From assembly GCF_900101905.1 (NCBI RefSeq), contig NZ_FNAJ01000009.1, forward strand, positions 83,060 to 147,059: a stretch of 64,000 nt of DNA, written 5' to 3'. The position numbers were made by a program, and so were the translations under genes. This document shows, piece after piece, positions 16,455 through 24,531 of the stretch; position 1 is the first letter of the stretch, and each line of letters begins with the position of its first letter. The notes beneath the pieces are model-generated. The model saw only the letters and a program-made list of their open reading frames with translations. It did no database searches and was not told where the DNA came from. Origin of the DNA: Myxococcus virescens (GTDB lineage Bacteria; Myxococcota; Myxococcia; Myxococcales; Myxococcaceae).

Positions 16455-18370
16455 GGATGTCCCCCCCCCAGACGACCCTGCCTGTGACGGAAGCGGGCCT
16501 CGTGCCCCTGCTCCAGCCTTATGGCCCGTACGTGCTCGTGCGAAAGCTGGCCGAAGGCGGCATGGCGGAAATCTTCCTCGCCAAGCTGCTGGGCGCGGAC
16601 GGCTTCGAGCGCAACGTCGTCATCAAGCGGATGCTGCCGCACCTGACGAACAACCCTGACTTCGTGGAGATGTTCCGGGACGAGGCGCGGCTGGCGGCGA
16701 AGCTGGCCCATCCGAACATCGTGCAGATTCAGGAGCTGGGCTTCGCGGAGGGCTGTTACTACATCTGCATGGAGTACCTCGCGGGCGAGGACTTCTCCAC
16801 AACGCTGCGGCTGGCCGGACGCAAGCGCCACTACGTGCCGCTCCCCGTCGTGCTCCGTGTCCTCATCGACGCGGCGCGCGGGCTGCACTTCGCGCACGAG
16901 TTCACCAACGAGGCCGGGCAGCCGCTGAACGTCGTCCACCGCGACATCTCGCCGTCGAACCTGTACCTGACGTATCAGGGGCAGGTGAAGGTGCTGGACT
17001 TCGGCATCGCCAAGGCCGAGTCGCGGCTCGTCAACACGCGCACAGGCGTGGTGAAGGGCAAGTACATGTACATGGCGCCGGAGCAGGCGCGCGGCAAGGA
17101 GGTGGACCGCCGCGCGGACATCTTCGCGCTGGGCGTGAGCCTGTATGAGGCGCTCACCCATGTGCGGCCCTTCTCCCGGGAGAACGACCTGGCGGTGCTC
17201 AACGCGCTGCTGCAGGGCGAGCTCAAGCCGCCGCGCGAGCTGCGGCCGGACTTGCCCGAGGAACTGGAGGCCATCCTCCTGAAGGCCATGGCCTTCAAGC
17301 CGGAGGACCGCTACCCCACCGCGGAGGCGTTCGCGGACGCGCTGGAGACGTTCCTCTCGGCGCATCTCAGCGGCTCCGGCGCGATGCCGCTCGGGGCCTT
17401 CTTGAAGGGGCACTTTGGTGAGGAGCGCTTCACCGAGCGCTCACGCATTCCCACGCTGGCCACGCTCACCGCGACGTACGGAGGCGGCGCGGTGGGGGCG
17501 CAAGGGCAGGCACCGGGTGCGGAGGCACACGGGACGAACCTGTATGGCGTGCTGGCTCGGGAGGGGGATGCCACGTCCGCCCAGCGCCCCGGCATGTCCA
17601 TGCGGCCCTCCTCGCCAGGCGTGCCTGCCCACGGCGCGGCGTCGCGTGGGCCGACGTCGACGGAGCCCGCCACCACGGCCGGAGGCCGACGCTGGCGTAC
17701 GCTGGCGGTGGGATTGGCGGGTGGCCTGATGCTGGCGGCGGCGGGCATCGTTGGATATCGGCAGTGGATGACGACGCCCGCTTCGGTGTCGCTGGTGCCG
17801 GCCACGGCGCCCGTCGTGGAGGCCGTGGCACCGGAGGCGGCTGCCGCTCAGGCCGGCGCGCCGATGGAGGCCGTGGCACCCGTGGGTGCCGCCGCTGAGG
17901 CCGGTTCTCTGACGGACGCCGTGGCCAATGGGGCGGGTGGTGACGTGGCCGCGACGGATTCGGCGCCGCCACCCGTGGATGCCGCTGGCGCGACGGAGAC
18001 GGACGAAGCCGAGCCGGAGGCGGATGAAGAAGGGGCGGACGCGGCGCCTGTGCGGTCGAAGAAGGCCCCGTCGCAGAAGCGGGTGACGCTGGGCATCGAC
18101 GACGTGCAGCGTGTCGTCTCGCGTGGACGGGCGCGCATCACCACATGCTTCGAGCGCTACAAGGCGGACCTGCCTTCGAGCCAGGGCGAGGTGCAGGTGC
18201 AGCTCACCATCGTCTCGTCGGGCAAGGTGCGGGCGGGGACGCGGGGACCGCTGGCTTCGTCGGGCGTGGGCCGCTGCCTGGAGGCCCAGGCGGAGCGGCT
18301 TCGCTTCCCGCCTCACCGGGACCAGGAGGTCACGGTGGTGATGCCTTTCTCGTGGCGGGTGACGCAGTAG
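16451..18370 (+). CDS. Transmembrane Ser/Thr kinase with AgmX/PglI-type extracytoplasmic domain
   Basis: The product is 639 aa from GTG 16451 (GTGA overlap) or 637 aa from ATG 16457. The N-terminal half is a Hanks-type kinase: glycine loop KLAEGGMAEIFLAK, catalytic Lys in VVIKRMLPH, HRDISPSN, DFGIAKAE, and MAPEQARG. A Pro/Ala/Gly linker leads to one TM helix at about 417-437 (LAVGLAGGLMLAAAGIVGYR). After an Ala/Glu-rich spacer the last 95 residues repeat the AgmX/PglI C-terminal pattern: RARITTCFERYKADL, GEVQVQLTIVSSGKV, VGRCLEAQAERLRFPP, with two Cys in the same places as the protein at 1869-3212. So a cytoplasmic kinase is joined to a periplasmic domain of the gliding-machine type. The signal it senses is unknown. 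Confidence 0.92.
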   Translation: MRMSPPQTTLPVTEAGLVPLLQPYGPYVLVRKLAEGGMAEIFLAKLLGADGFERNVVIKRMLPHLTNNPDFVEMFRDEARLAAKLAHPNIVQIQELGFAEGCYYICMEYLAGEDFSTTLRLAGRKRHYVPLPVVLRVLIDAARGLHFAHEFTNEAGQPLNVVHRDISPSNLYLTYQGQVKVLDFGIAKAESRLVNTRTGVVKGKYMYMAPEQARGKEVDRRADIFALGVSLYEALTHVRPFSRENDLAVLNALLQGELKPPRELRPDLPEELEAILLKAMAFKPEDRYPTAEAFADALETFLSAHLSGSGAMPLGAFLKGHFGEERFTERSRIPTLATLTATYGGGAVGAQGQAPGAEAHGTNLYGVLAREGDATSAQRPGMSMRPSSPGVPAHGAASRGPTSTEPATTAGGRRWRTLAVGLAGGLMLAAAGIVGYRQWMTTPASVSLVPATAPVVEAVAPEAAAAQAGAPMEAVAPVGAAAEAGSLTDAVANGAGGDVAATDSAPPPVDAAGATETDEAEPEADEEGADAAPVRSKKAPSQKRVTLGIDDVQRVVSRGRARITTCFERYKADLPSSQGEVQVQLTIVSSGKVRAGTRGPLASSGVGRCLEAQAERLRFPPHRDQEVTVVMPFSWRVTQ

Positions 18371-18406
18371 CGGCGCGAGGAGTCTCGCGCCGCCACCGTG
18401 AGTGGC
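18371..18406. terminator. Two adjacent hairpins in a convergent gap
   Basis: The 36-bp gap between the kinase gene (+) and recR (-) is filled by two perfect hairpins. The first is CGGCGCGAG, loop GAGT, CTCGCGCCG at 18371-18392. The second is GCCAC, loop CGTGA, GTGGC at 18392-18406. Lacking T-runs, they probably work as bidirectional terminator or stability elements. Confidence 0.55.
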
Positions 18407-19000
18407 CTAGAGGTCGCGGCGGGCGGAGAGTGCCTTGGCGAGCGTGGCCTGGTCGGCGAACTCCAGGTCGCCGCCCATGGGCAAGCCCTGGGCGATGCGG
18501 GTGACACGCAGGCCCATGGGCTTGAGCAGGCGGGTCAGGTAGAGCGCGGTGGCTTCGCCCTCGACGTCCGGGTTGGTGGCGAGGATGAGTTCCTCCACCC
18601 GGCTGTCGTTGAGGCGCTCCAGCAGCTCGCGGATGCGGAGCTGGTCGGGGCCCACACCCTCCAGGGGAGACAGCACGCCGTGCAGGACGTGGTAGCGGCC
18701 CTTGAACTCACGGGTGCGCTCCAGCGCCATCAGGTCTGCGAACGTCTCCACGACGCACAGCACACGCTCGTCGCGCCGAGCGTCCCGGCAGAAGTTGCAG
18801 GTCTCCGCGTCGGTGAGTGAGAAGCAGCGCACGCACAGGTGCACCTTCTCCTTCACCTCGCGAATGGCCTGCGACAGCTCCGCGGCATACTCACCCGGCG
18901 CCCGCAGGATGTGGAACGCGAGGCGCTGCGCGGTCTTCTCGCCGATGCCCGGCAGCTTCGCGAGCTGGGCGACGAGTCGATTCAGCGGATCGGGGGTCAT
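18407..19000 (-). CDS. recR: Recombination mediator RecR
   Basis: The 197-aa product has the standard RecR layout: helix-hairpin-helix (LPGIGEKTAQRLAFHIL, about residues 15-31), a four-Cys zinc finger (CVRCFSLTDAETCNFC, about 56-71), then a Toprim domain with the acidic VVET and ATNPDVEGEATA motifs (about 80-170). RecR works with RecO (and RecF) to load RecA on SSB-coated gaps. It follows ebfC/ybaB by 6 bp, and both lie downstream of dnaX. The dnaX-ybaB-recR order is conserved in many bacteria, which supports the assignment. Confidence 0.97.
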   Translation of the reverse strand: MTPDPLNRLVAQLAKLPGIGEKTAQRLAFHILRAPGEYAAELSQAIREVKEKVHLCVRCFSLTDAETCNFCRDARRDERVLCVVETFADLMALERTREFKGRYHVLHGVLSPLEGVGPDQLRIRELLERLNDSRVEELILATNPDVEGEATALYLTRLLKPMGLRVTRIAQGLPMGGDLEFADQATLAKALSARRDL

Positions 19001-19006
19001 CCGGTA

Positions 19007-19324
19007 TCAGGTAATGCCGGGGATCTTGACGCCGCCGGAGATTTTCGCGAGCTCGCGCTGCATGTGCTGACGGCTGCTCGCCAGGGCGGCGTTCACCGCG
19101 GCGGTGATGAGGTCCTCGAGCATCGACGTGTCGTTGGGGTCGATGGCTTCCTTGTCGATCTTGATGCTGCGGATCTCCTGGATGCCGTTGGCGACGACGG
19201 TGACCCGGCCGTCACCGGCCTTGGCCTCCACGCTCTCTTCCGCCAGCTGCTGCTTCCGCTCTTCAATCTTCTCCGTCAGCTTGTTCGCCTGCCGGATGAA
19301 GTAGTTCAGGTCGACGCCAGGCAT
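19007..19324 (-). CDS. Nucleoid-associated protein, YbaB/EbfC family
   Basis: The 105-aa product matches the YbaB/EbfC size and order: a long N-terminal helix (FIRQANKLTEKIEERKQQLA), a central beta-sheet (SVEAKAGDGRVTVVANGIQE) and the family signature LEDLITAAVNAALA near residue 75, followed by a C-terminal helix. These dimers bind DNA and affect expression and nucleoid shape. Its position between dnaX and recR is the classical one. Ribosome-binding GAGGAAG precedes ATG 19324 by 5 nt on the minus strand. Confidence 0.93.
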   Translation of the reverse strand: MPGVDLNYFIRQANKLTEKIEERKQQLAEESVEAKAGDGRVTVVANGIQEIRSIKIDKEAIDPNDTSMLEDLITAAVNAALASSRQHMQRELAKISGGVKIPGIT

Positions 19325-19418
19325 ATGCTTCCTCGGTGCTCATGGGAGCGGGCGCCACGGACATGGCCCCGCCCCGGCGTGGAATGGGGCGCCACCCTAC
19401 CGTTGCGCGAGGCGGTTG

Positions 19419-20582
19419 TCAGGCGCTGTCGTCGGAGGTGTCGTCCGCTGGCACGGCCCCGGGGCGCTCGGGCTCGTAGACCTGGATGTGTTCGATTTCG
19501 CCTCCCAGGAACTTGAGCACCGCCCGGACGGCGGGGTGGCTGCGGACCTTGCTGTCCGTGTTCTTCTCGTGGGCGGCGCGCGTCTGTGCGTCCTGGTCGG
19601 CCAGACTGGGGCCCAGCCGGGGGTCGTCCGGAGACGCATCCTGGATGGTGAGCTTCACCTGGCGGCCGAAGTGCTCGGCCAGGGCCTTGTCCACGGCGGC
19701 CTTGCCCGCGGTGGAGTTGACGGCCATGCGGTGGAAGCCGGCCACGGGCAGGAAGCCGAGGACGATTTCGCCGTTCTTCATGGACATCAAGCGCCCATTG
19801 GAGAGCGCCGCGCCCTGCCGGGGATGGGAGGCCTTCACCGTCTCCACGGCGGCCCGCCAACGCTCGATGAGGGGCAGGTTGGGGTTGTCCCGGGAGCGGG
19901 TGACAGGGGCCGACGGGGGCGGCTCTGGCTCGGGCTCGGGCTCGTGGTGGATGACGGGCTCGGGCGCCGGCGGGGGAGGCGGCGGCGCGGCGGCGACTTC
20001 GGGGAGGCACTCGCCGGAGGCACAGCCTTCGGGGGAGTTCTCTTCAGGGTAGTAGCGCGCGTCCTCTTCCTCCGCGTAGGGCGGAGGTTCCGGCGGCGCG
20101 ATGGGCTCGGGCCGGCGGATGTTGGTGACGCGGACCGTTGGCGCGGGCTCGGTGGTGCGCGACAGCGGCGTGGCGCCCGCGGGAGGCACGGAGGGCGGGG
20201 GCGTAGGGGCCGTGGGCGCCTGGGCCGAGCCACCGTTGCGGAGGAATGAGAGCGGGCGCGCGGCGGAAGGTGACAGTCCCTCCATCACCGGGCCGGAGGG
20301 GACCATCTGCGTGGCCTGGTAGCCCTGAGGGGACGGGGTGGCGCCGCCGCCGTTGCTGAGGAACGACAGGGGGCGGCTCGCTGCCGGTGACAGGCCGTCC
20401 ATGTGGGGCCCGGGCGGCGGCGGTTCGGCCGGACGCATGGCGCCAGGAGGCGCAAGACGAGGCGGCTCGTCCTGGCGCACGGCCGCCATCGGCGCTGGCG
20501 GCTCGCTGGCGCGCACGGGCGCCTGCGCCACGGGCGCACCCCTCGCTTCCCACGGACGTGGGGCGGGGGCAGCCGCCTGCAT
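19419..20582 (-). CDS. DnaX tau-specific tail in a different frame from dnaX
   Basis: This frame is open from about 20792, but its credible protein part starts near 20630. I draw it from ATG 20582 (387 aa) only because that is the first ATG after the dnaX stop. It contains a long Pro/Ala-rich linker and, from about residue 255, a compact domain with LIERWRAAVETVKASHPRQG, GEIVLGFLPVAGFHRMAV and the end GGEIEHIQVYEPE. This resembles domain V of the tau subunit, which binds the polymerase alpha subunit. The frame is +1 relative to the gamma-length part at 20605-21813. Options are a programmed +1 shift, an independent start, or an indel error. No Shine-Dalgarno sequence is obvious before ATG 20582. 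Confidence 0.72.
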   Translation of the reverse strand: MQAAAPAPRPWEARGAPVAQAPVRASEPPAPMAAVRQDEPPRLAPPGAMRPAEPPPPGPHMDGLSPAASRPLSFLSNGGGATPSPQGYQATQMVPSGPVMEGLSPSAARPLSFLRNGGSAQAPTAPTPPPSVPPAGATPLSRTTEPAPTVRVTNIRRPEPIAPPEPPPYAEEEDARYYPEENSPEGCASGECLPEVAAAPPPPPPAPEPVIHHEPEPEPEPPPSAPVTRSRDNPNLPLIERWRAAVETVKASHPRQGAALSNGRLMSMKNGEIVLGFLPVAGFHRMAVNSTAGKAAVDKALAEHFGRQVKLTIQDASPDDPRLGPSLADQDAQTRAAHEKNTDSKVRSHPAVRAVLKFLGGEIEHIQVYEPERPGAVPADDTSDDSA

Positions 20583-20604
20583 CACGGAAGCGTCGTGTCG
20601 TGTC

Positions 20605-21813
20605 TCAGGCGCGAAAGTTCGTGGGACTGGAGCGACCTCCCGGCGCTCCAGCGTTCGACTTCGCGGAACCTTCACCCATCCCCGCCGCGAGCTTGTCCAC
20701 GCGGGCAAGCAGCTCGGGAATCGAACCACCCGGCGACAACTGGATGGCCTTGAGCAGCGCCATCTCCAGGGCCAGCCGAGGCTGGGCCGCACGCGACACG
20801 TCCCAGATGCAGCCGTGCACCACGTCGAACAAGCGCGTGAGCTGCGCGGCCTCCGCGTCCTGCGCCAGCGCCATCAGCGCCTTCTGCTCGGACTCGGCCA
20901 GCTCGTCGGGCGCCTTGCCCAGCGTCTTGGTGACGAAGAGATGCCGCAGCTGGAAGGCCAGCTCCTCGGCCAGGCGCTTCAAGTCCAGGCCGCGGTTGAA
21001 GACTTCCTCCACACGCTCCAGCACCCGCTTCGCGTCCTTGTGGACGAGCGCATCGGCGAAGTCCTGCACCAACGTCCGGTCGATGGCGCCCAGCGCGTCG
21101 GCCACTTCCTCGTCGGAGGGGTTGGCGCCGCACGAGGCGAGCACCTGGTCCAGGAGGCTCAGCGCATCGCGCATGCCGCCTTCGGACTGGCGCACGACCA
21201 GCGACAGCGAGCGGTCGGAGATGCCAGCGCCCTCCGCCTTGCAGATTTCCTGGAGACGCTGAAGCATCCGCGCCGCCGGAATCCGCCGGAAGTTGTGGCG
21301 CTGGCACCGCGACAGGATGGTGTCCGGGAGCTTGTGCGCCTCGGTGGTCGCGAAGATGAACTTCACGTGCCCGGGCGGCTCCTCCAGCGTCTTGAGCAGC
21401 GCGTTGAACGCCGCTCCCGACAGCATGTGGACCTCGTCGATGATGTAGATTTTGTGCCGGTCCCGCTGGGGCAGGTACTTCGCGTTCTCGCGAATCTCGC
21501 GGACGTTCTCGACGCCGTTGTTGGAGGCACCGTCGATTTCCGCGACGTCCACGCTGGTGCCGGCGGCAATCTCCGTGCAGGCACGGCACTCGCCACAGGG
21601 CTGGGCGGTGGGGCCCTTCTCACAGTTGAGCGCCTTGGCGAGCAGTCGCGCGGCCGTCGTCTTGCCCACGCCACGAGGTCCACAGAACAGGTACGCGTGC
21701 GCGACCCGGTCCATCTTGATGGCGTTCGCGACCGTCCGGACGACGTGCTCCTGTCCGGTCATGTCGTCGAACTTCTGTGGGCGCCATTTGCGGGCGAGAA
21801 CGAGGTAGCTCAT
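20605..21813 (-). CDS. dnaX: DNA polymerase III clamp-loader subunit DnaX (gamma-length)
   Basis: From ATG 21813 (MSYLVLARKWRPQ, the usual DnaX N-terminus) the product is 402 aa. Seen are Walker A GPRGVGKTTAARLLA (about 44-58), four zinc cysteines (NCEKGPTAQPCGECRAC), Walker B YIIDEVHML, the SRC motif ILSRCQRH (sensor 1 region) and GGMRDALSLLDQ (sensor 2). Domain III follows. DnaX loads the beta clamp and couples polymerases at the fork. Translation stops with TGA at 20605 after a short Ser/Pro-rich stretch, so the annotated product is gamma-like. The tau domain lies in the +1 frame directly downstream. Candidate slip sites just before the stop are CCC-A and TTT-C. Confidence 0.95.
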   Translation of the reverse strand: MSYLVLARKWRPQKFDDMTGQEHVVRTVANAIKMDRVAHAYLFCGPRGVGKTTAARLLAKALNCEKGPTAQPCGECRACTEIAAGTSVDVAEIDGASNNGVENVREIRENAKYLPQRDRHKIYIIDEVHMLSGAAFNALLKTLEEPPGHVKFIFATTEAHKLPDTILSRCQRHNFRRIPAARMLQRLQEICKAEGAGISDRSLSLVVRQSEGGMRDALSLLDQVLASCGANPSDEEVADALGAIDRTLVQDFADALVHKDAKRVLERVEEVFNRGLDLKRLAEELAFQLRHLFVTKTLGKAPDELAESEQKALMALAQDAEAAQLTRLFDVVHGCIWDVSRAAQPRLALEMALLKAIQLSPGGSIPELLARVDKLAAGMGEGSAKSNAGAPGGRSSPTNFRA

Positions 21814-21850
21814 GGGGGGCGTCATCTAAACACGGCGGCGTGAATGATCC

Positions 21851-23428
21851 ATGTCGTTGCCCTCCCACGAGGTGGGATTCCACTCCCCGTCGGGCTCGGA
21901 TCCAGGGCGGGCAGACGAACGCTTCACACCTTGCGTCCGGGAACGCGGGCGGAAAGAGTCGGCCGCGCCCGTGTCCGCCCCCCTCCCTGTCACGCCCGCT
22001 GATTCCATCCCGACCCCCGAGCCCACCTCTCTAGCGCCCGGGGCCACGCCCCAAGAGGCGCCGGTCCGGAACTGGATGCGCTGGGTGCTCGGGGCAGTGG
22101 CGCTGCTGCCTGGCCTCATCGCGGTGGTGCAGTTGGGCCGCATCCACCCGGATGAGGTGTACCAGTCGCTGGAGCCCGCATGGTGGCGCGTCCACGGCTA
22201 CGGCGTCCTGGCCTGGGAGTGGCGCGAGGGCCTCCGCAACTGGGCCGTGCCCGGCGTCCTGGCGGGCTTCCTCAAGCTGGCGGACCTGCTGGGCATCACC
22301 CACCCGAGGGCCTACCGCGTCGTGGTGGCCATTCCGCAGGTGGCATTGCACGCCTGGAGTCTCTGGGCCGCGTACCGCTTCGCCCAGCGCCGAGCGGGGG
22401 CCGCGGGTGGCCTGCTGTCGACGTTGCTCGTGGGGCTCTATGGGCCCCTGCTCGTCTTCGCGGGGCGCACCATGGCCGAGTCGATTTCCGCCTCGCTGCT
22501 CATCGTCGCCGTGGAGGCGCTGGACCGGAGAGCGCGGCTCGCAAGGGCAGGGCTCGTGGGCGGCATGGCCCTGGGGCTGGCGGTGGTGGCCCGTTACCCG
22601 TCGGCCGTCTTCGTCCTGGCGGCGTTGGTGTGGCTGGCGGCGGCGAGGCGGTGGCGACTGCTCGCCTTCACGTGCGCTGGAGGATTGGGCGTGGCGGTGG
22701 CGCTCGGCGCGCTGGACTGGGCGACGTGGGGCTCGCCGTTCCACTCCTTCTTCGCCTATGCGCGCTTCAACGTCTTTTCGGGCAAGGCCGCGGCTCAGTT
22801 CGGAGCCGACGCACCCAGCTTCTACGTGAAGCCGCTGCTCACCGCCGTGCCGCTCTGGGCCTGGGCCGCCGTGCCCGTGGGAATCGCCGCGCTTCGCCAG
22901 CACCGCGCCCTGTCCCTGCCGCTGTGGTGCGCCGCCGTGTACACCGGCGTGCTCCTGGCCACCGCGCACAAGGAGGAGCGCTTCCTCTATCCCGGCCTGG
23001 TGCTGGGCGTGCTGGCCGCGGCGCCACCCATAGCGGCGGGCCTCGTCCAGCTTGCTCGGCCAACGGGGCGGTGGGGCCTGGCCGGACTCGCGCTGGTCGC
23101 AAGCATGAGCGCGGCCGTCTTCTTTCCACCCGGGGACCTGCGGGCAGACCAGCTCCGCGCGATTGTCGCCGCCACCCGGGGCAATGCGCGGGGGCTGCTC
23201 ATCGTCAATGAGGGACTGTGGGGCTCGGGCGGCTACTTCTACCTGGGGAAGCGGATTCCCTGGCTCACCTGTGACTGGCCCCACGACGGCGCGTTCCAAC
23301 GTGCGCTGCGGGACAGGACGTTCAACCGCGCCGTCACCTTCGAGGACCGCGCGCTCGCCGAGCTCCAGGCCGGCGGCTTCCAAATCGTCCGGAAGGTGGG
23401 CCGCGAGACGATTCTCTCCCGCGAGTAG
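21851..23428 (+). CDS. Polytopic GT22-like mannosyltransferase family protein
   Basis: The open frame gives 525 aa, but about 75 N-terminal residues are Pro-rich and atypical. The membrane part begins at MRWVLGAVALLPG (ATG 22076), which may be the real start. An acidic first-loop motif HPDEVYQSLEPA follows the first TM segment, as in GT-C glycosyltransferases. Later HKEERFLYP matches the signature of the Alg9/PIG-B (GT22) family. About nine hydrophobic segments are visible. Such enzymes transfer sugars from polyprenyl-phosphate donors on the outer face of the membrane. The gene is divergent from dnaX. The exact acceptor is unknown. It ends at a hairpin shared with the convergent SRP RNA. Confidence 0.82.
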   Translation: MSLPSHEVGFHSPSGSDPGRADERFTPCVRERGRKESAAPVSAPLPVTPADSIPTPEPTSLAPGATPQEAPVRNWMRWVLGAVALLPGLIAVVQLGRIHPDEVYQSLEPAWWRVHGYGVLAWEWREGLRNWAVPGVLAGFLKLADLLGITHPRAYRVVVAIPQVALHAWSLWAAYRFAQRRAGAAGGLLSTLLVGLYGPLLVFAGRTMAESISASLLIVAVEALDRRARLARAGLVGGMALGLAVVARYPSAVFVLAALVWLAAARRWRLLAFTCAGGLGVAVALGALDWATWGSPFHSFFAYARFNVFSGKAAAQFGADAPSFYVKPLLTAVPLWAWAAVPVGIAALRQHRALSLPLWCAAVYTGVLLATAHKEERFLYPGLVLGVLAAAPPIAAGLVQLARPTGRWGLAGLALVASMSAAVFFPPGDLRADQLRAIVAATRGNARGLLIVNEGLWGSGGYFYLGKRIPWLTCDWPHDGAFQRALRDRTFNRAVTFEDRALAELQAGGFQIVRKVGRETILSRE

Positions 23429-23457
23429 AGGAGGGGAGCGGCCAGCCCGCAAAGGCG

Positions 23458-23491
23458 AAGAGCCGGTGCCCTTGACAGGACACCGGCTCTT
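23458..23491. terminator. Convergent hairpin terminator
   Basis: A perfect 11-bp stem (AAGAGCCGGTG, 12-nt loop, CACCGGCTCTT) lies between the plus-strand glycosyltransferase stop (23428) and the 3' end of the minus-strand SRP RNA (23501). The 3' arms end in CTCTT, so it can work on both strands. Confidence 0.75.
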
Positions 23492-23500
23492 CAAAAGGAC

Positions 23501-23580
23501 GGCCGGGACACACGCGGAAGTACGCTACCGTTGCTTCCTTCCGGACCTGGCGGGGTTCACGCCCCCACGTTGTCCCGACC
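23501..23580 (-). ncRNA. ffs: Signal recognition particle RNA (4.5S type)
   Basis: The RNA is about 80 nt on the minus strand. Its ends pair (GGTCGGGACA at 23580-23571 with TGTCCCGGCC at 23510-23501). The apex contains the conserved Ffh-binding element with CAGGTCCGGAAGGAAGCA, followed by ACGGTAGCG. This is the small bacterial SRP RNA that works with Ffh in co-translational targeting of membrane proteins. It is the last gene of the tRNA block and directly precedes the hairpin at 23458-23491. Confidence 0.95.
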
Positions 23581-23615
23581 ATAAAGAATGTAACCACGTA
23601 CTGCAGAAACAACAA

Positions 23616-23702
23616 CGGAGAGGGTGGGATTCGAACCCACGATACCCTTTCAGATATACACGCGTTCCAGGCGTGCGCCTTCAACCGCTCGGCCACCTCT
23701 CC
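23616..23702 (-). tRNA. tRNA-Ser (anticodon GGA)
   Basis: The 87-nt minus-strand tRNA has acceptor arm GGAGAGG/CCTCTCC with discriminator G, D-loop GCCGAGCGGTTGAAGG, anticodon arm CACGCCTGGAACGCGTG (anticodon GGA), a long class II variable arm and T arm GGGTTCGAATCCC. CCA is not encoded. It reads UCC and UCU. Confidence 0.96.
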
Positions 23703-23714
23703 AAAAATCTGGAG

Positions 23715-23801
23715 CGGAGAGCGTAGGATTCGAACCTACGATACCGTTGCCGGTATGCCTGATTTCGAGTCAGGTGCCTTCGACCACTCGGCCAGCTCTC
23801 C
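23715..23801 (-). tRNA. tRNA-Ser (anticodon CGA)
   Basis: The 87-nt class II tRNA has acceptor GGAGAGC/GCTCTCC, discriminator G, anticodon arm CCTGACTCGAAATCAGG (anticodon CGA), a variable arm with stem and T arm AGGTTCGAATCCT. CCA is not encoded. It reads UCG, the dominant UCN codon type expected in a very G+C-rich genome. It lies 6 nt after the tadA stop codon. Confidence 0.96.
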
Positions 23802-23806
23802 AGTAT

Positions 23807-24271
23807 TCAATTGTCACGTTTCTTCGCACGCAAGCGCCCGAAAAACGTCTTCAAAAGCAGGCGGCTCTCGTCCGCCAGGATACCACTCGTGACTTGGAGC
23901 CGGTGATTGTGTCGAGGCTCTTCGACCAGGTTGTACAGCGAACCCACCGCACCGGCTTTCGGATCGAAGGCACCGAAAACGAGTCGTGTCACGCGAGACT
24001 GCACCAGACCTCCGGCGCACATGGCACATGGCTCAAGTGTCACATACAGGGTGACGCCTGAGAGCCGCCAGGCACCGATCTTCCGGGCTGCGGCATCCAT
24101 TGCCAACATCTCTGCGTGAGCGAGCGGATTGCGGTCCACTTCGCGGCGATTGAATCCAGTGCCAACGACTTCACCGTTGAACACCGCCACCGCACCTACG
24201 GGGACCTCTCCGAGCTCCGCTGCTTCCCGCGCGAGCGATAGCGCCTGCTGCATGAAAGCTTCGTCACTCAT
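23807..24271 (-). CDS. tadA: tRNA-specific adenosine deaminase
   Basis: The 154-aa product is a zinc-dependent deaminase. Zinc/proton-shuttle motif HAEM lies at about residues 52-55, and PCAMCAG at about 82-88. The [16 protein letters not shown] context and C-terminal helices are typical of TadA rather than of cytidine or guanine deaminases. TadA converts A34 of tRNA-Arg(ACG) to inosine, so that the tRNA reads CGU, CGC and CGA. Its substrate gene, tRNA-Arg(ACG), lies just upstream (24295-24368), and two tRNA-Ser genes follow, so the enzyme is embedded in a tRNA operon. ATG 24271 is preceded by GAGAACTGCTCG context with weak ribosome-binding features. Confidence 0.96.
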   Translation of the reverse strand: MSDEAFMQQALSLAREAAELGEVPVGAVAVFNGEVVGTGFNRREVDRNPLAHAEMLAMDAAARKIGAWRLSGVTLYVTLEPCAMCAGGLVQSRVTRLVFGAFDPKAGAVGSLYNLVEEPRHNHRLQVTSGILADESRLLLKTFFGRLRAKKRDN

Positions 24272-24294
24272 GGAGAACTGCTCGAAAGAAGTGG

Positions 24295-24368
24295 CGCTCC
24301 CTGGAGGATTCGAACCTCCGGCCTTCGGATTCGTAGTCCGACGCTCTATCCAGCTGAGCTAAGGGAGC
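24295..24368 (-). tRNA. tRNA-Arg (anticodon ACG)
   Basis: The 74-nt tRNA has acceptor GCTCCCT/AGGGAGC, discriminator G, D arm TAGCTCAGCTGGATAGAGC, anticodon arm GTCGGACTACGAATCCGA (anticodon ACG) and T arm GGAGGTTCGAATCCTCC. CCA is encoded (bases 24292-24294). A34 must become inosine by TadA, which is the next gene. Confidence 0.97.
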
Positions 24369-24400
24369 ATTTCTTCCGGCGCTGCTACAACAACAAGTGG

Positions 24401-24487
24401 CGGAGAGAGAGGGATTCGAACCCTCGATACCCTTTCGAGTATGCAGGTTTAGCAAACCTGTGCCTTCAGCCTCTCGGCCATCTCTCC
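24401..24487 (-). tRNA. tRNA-Ser (anticodon GCU)
   Basis: The 87-nt class II tRNA has acceptor GGAGAGA/TCTCTCC, discriminator G and anticodon arm CAGGTTTGCTAAACCTG (anticodon GCT in DNA). The variable arm is CATACTCGAAAGGGTATCG-like and the T arm is GAGGGTTCGAATCCCTC. CCA is encoded at 24398-24400. It reads AGC and AGU. Confidence 0.96.
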
Positions 24488-24531
24488 AACTCTTCTCTGT
24501 CAAAGAGCCAACAAATTCAAGAACAAAAACT

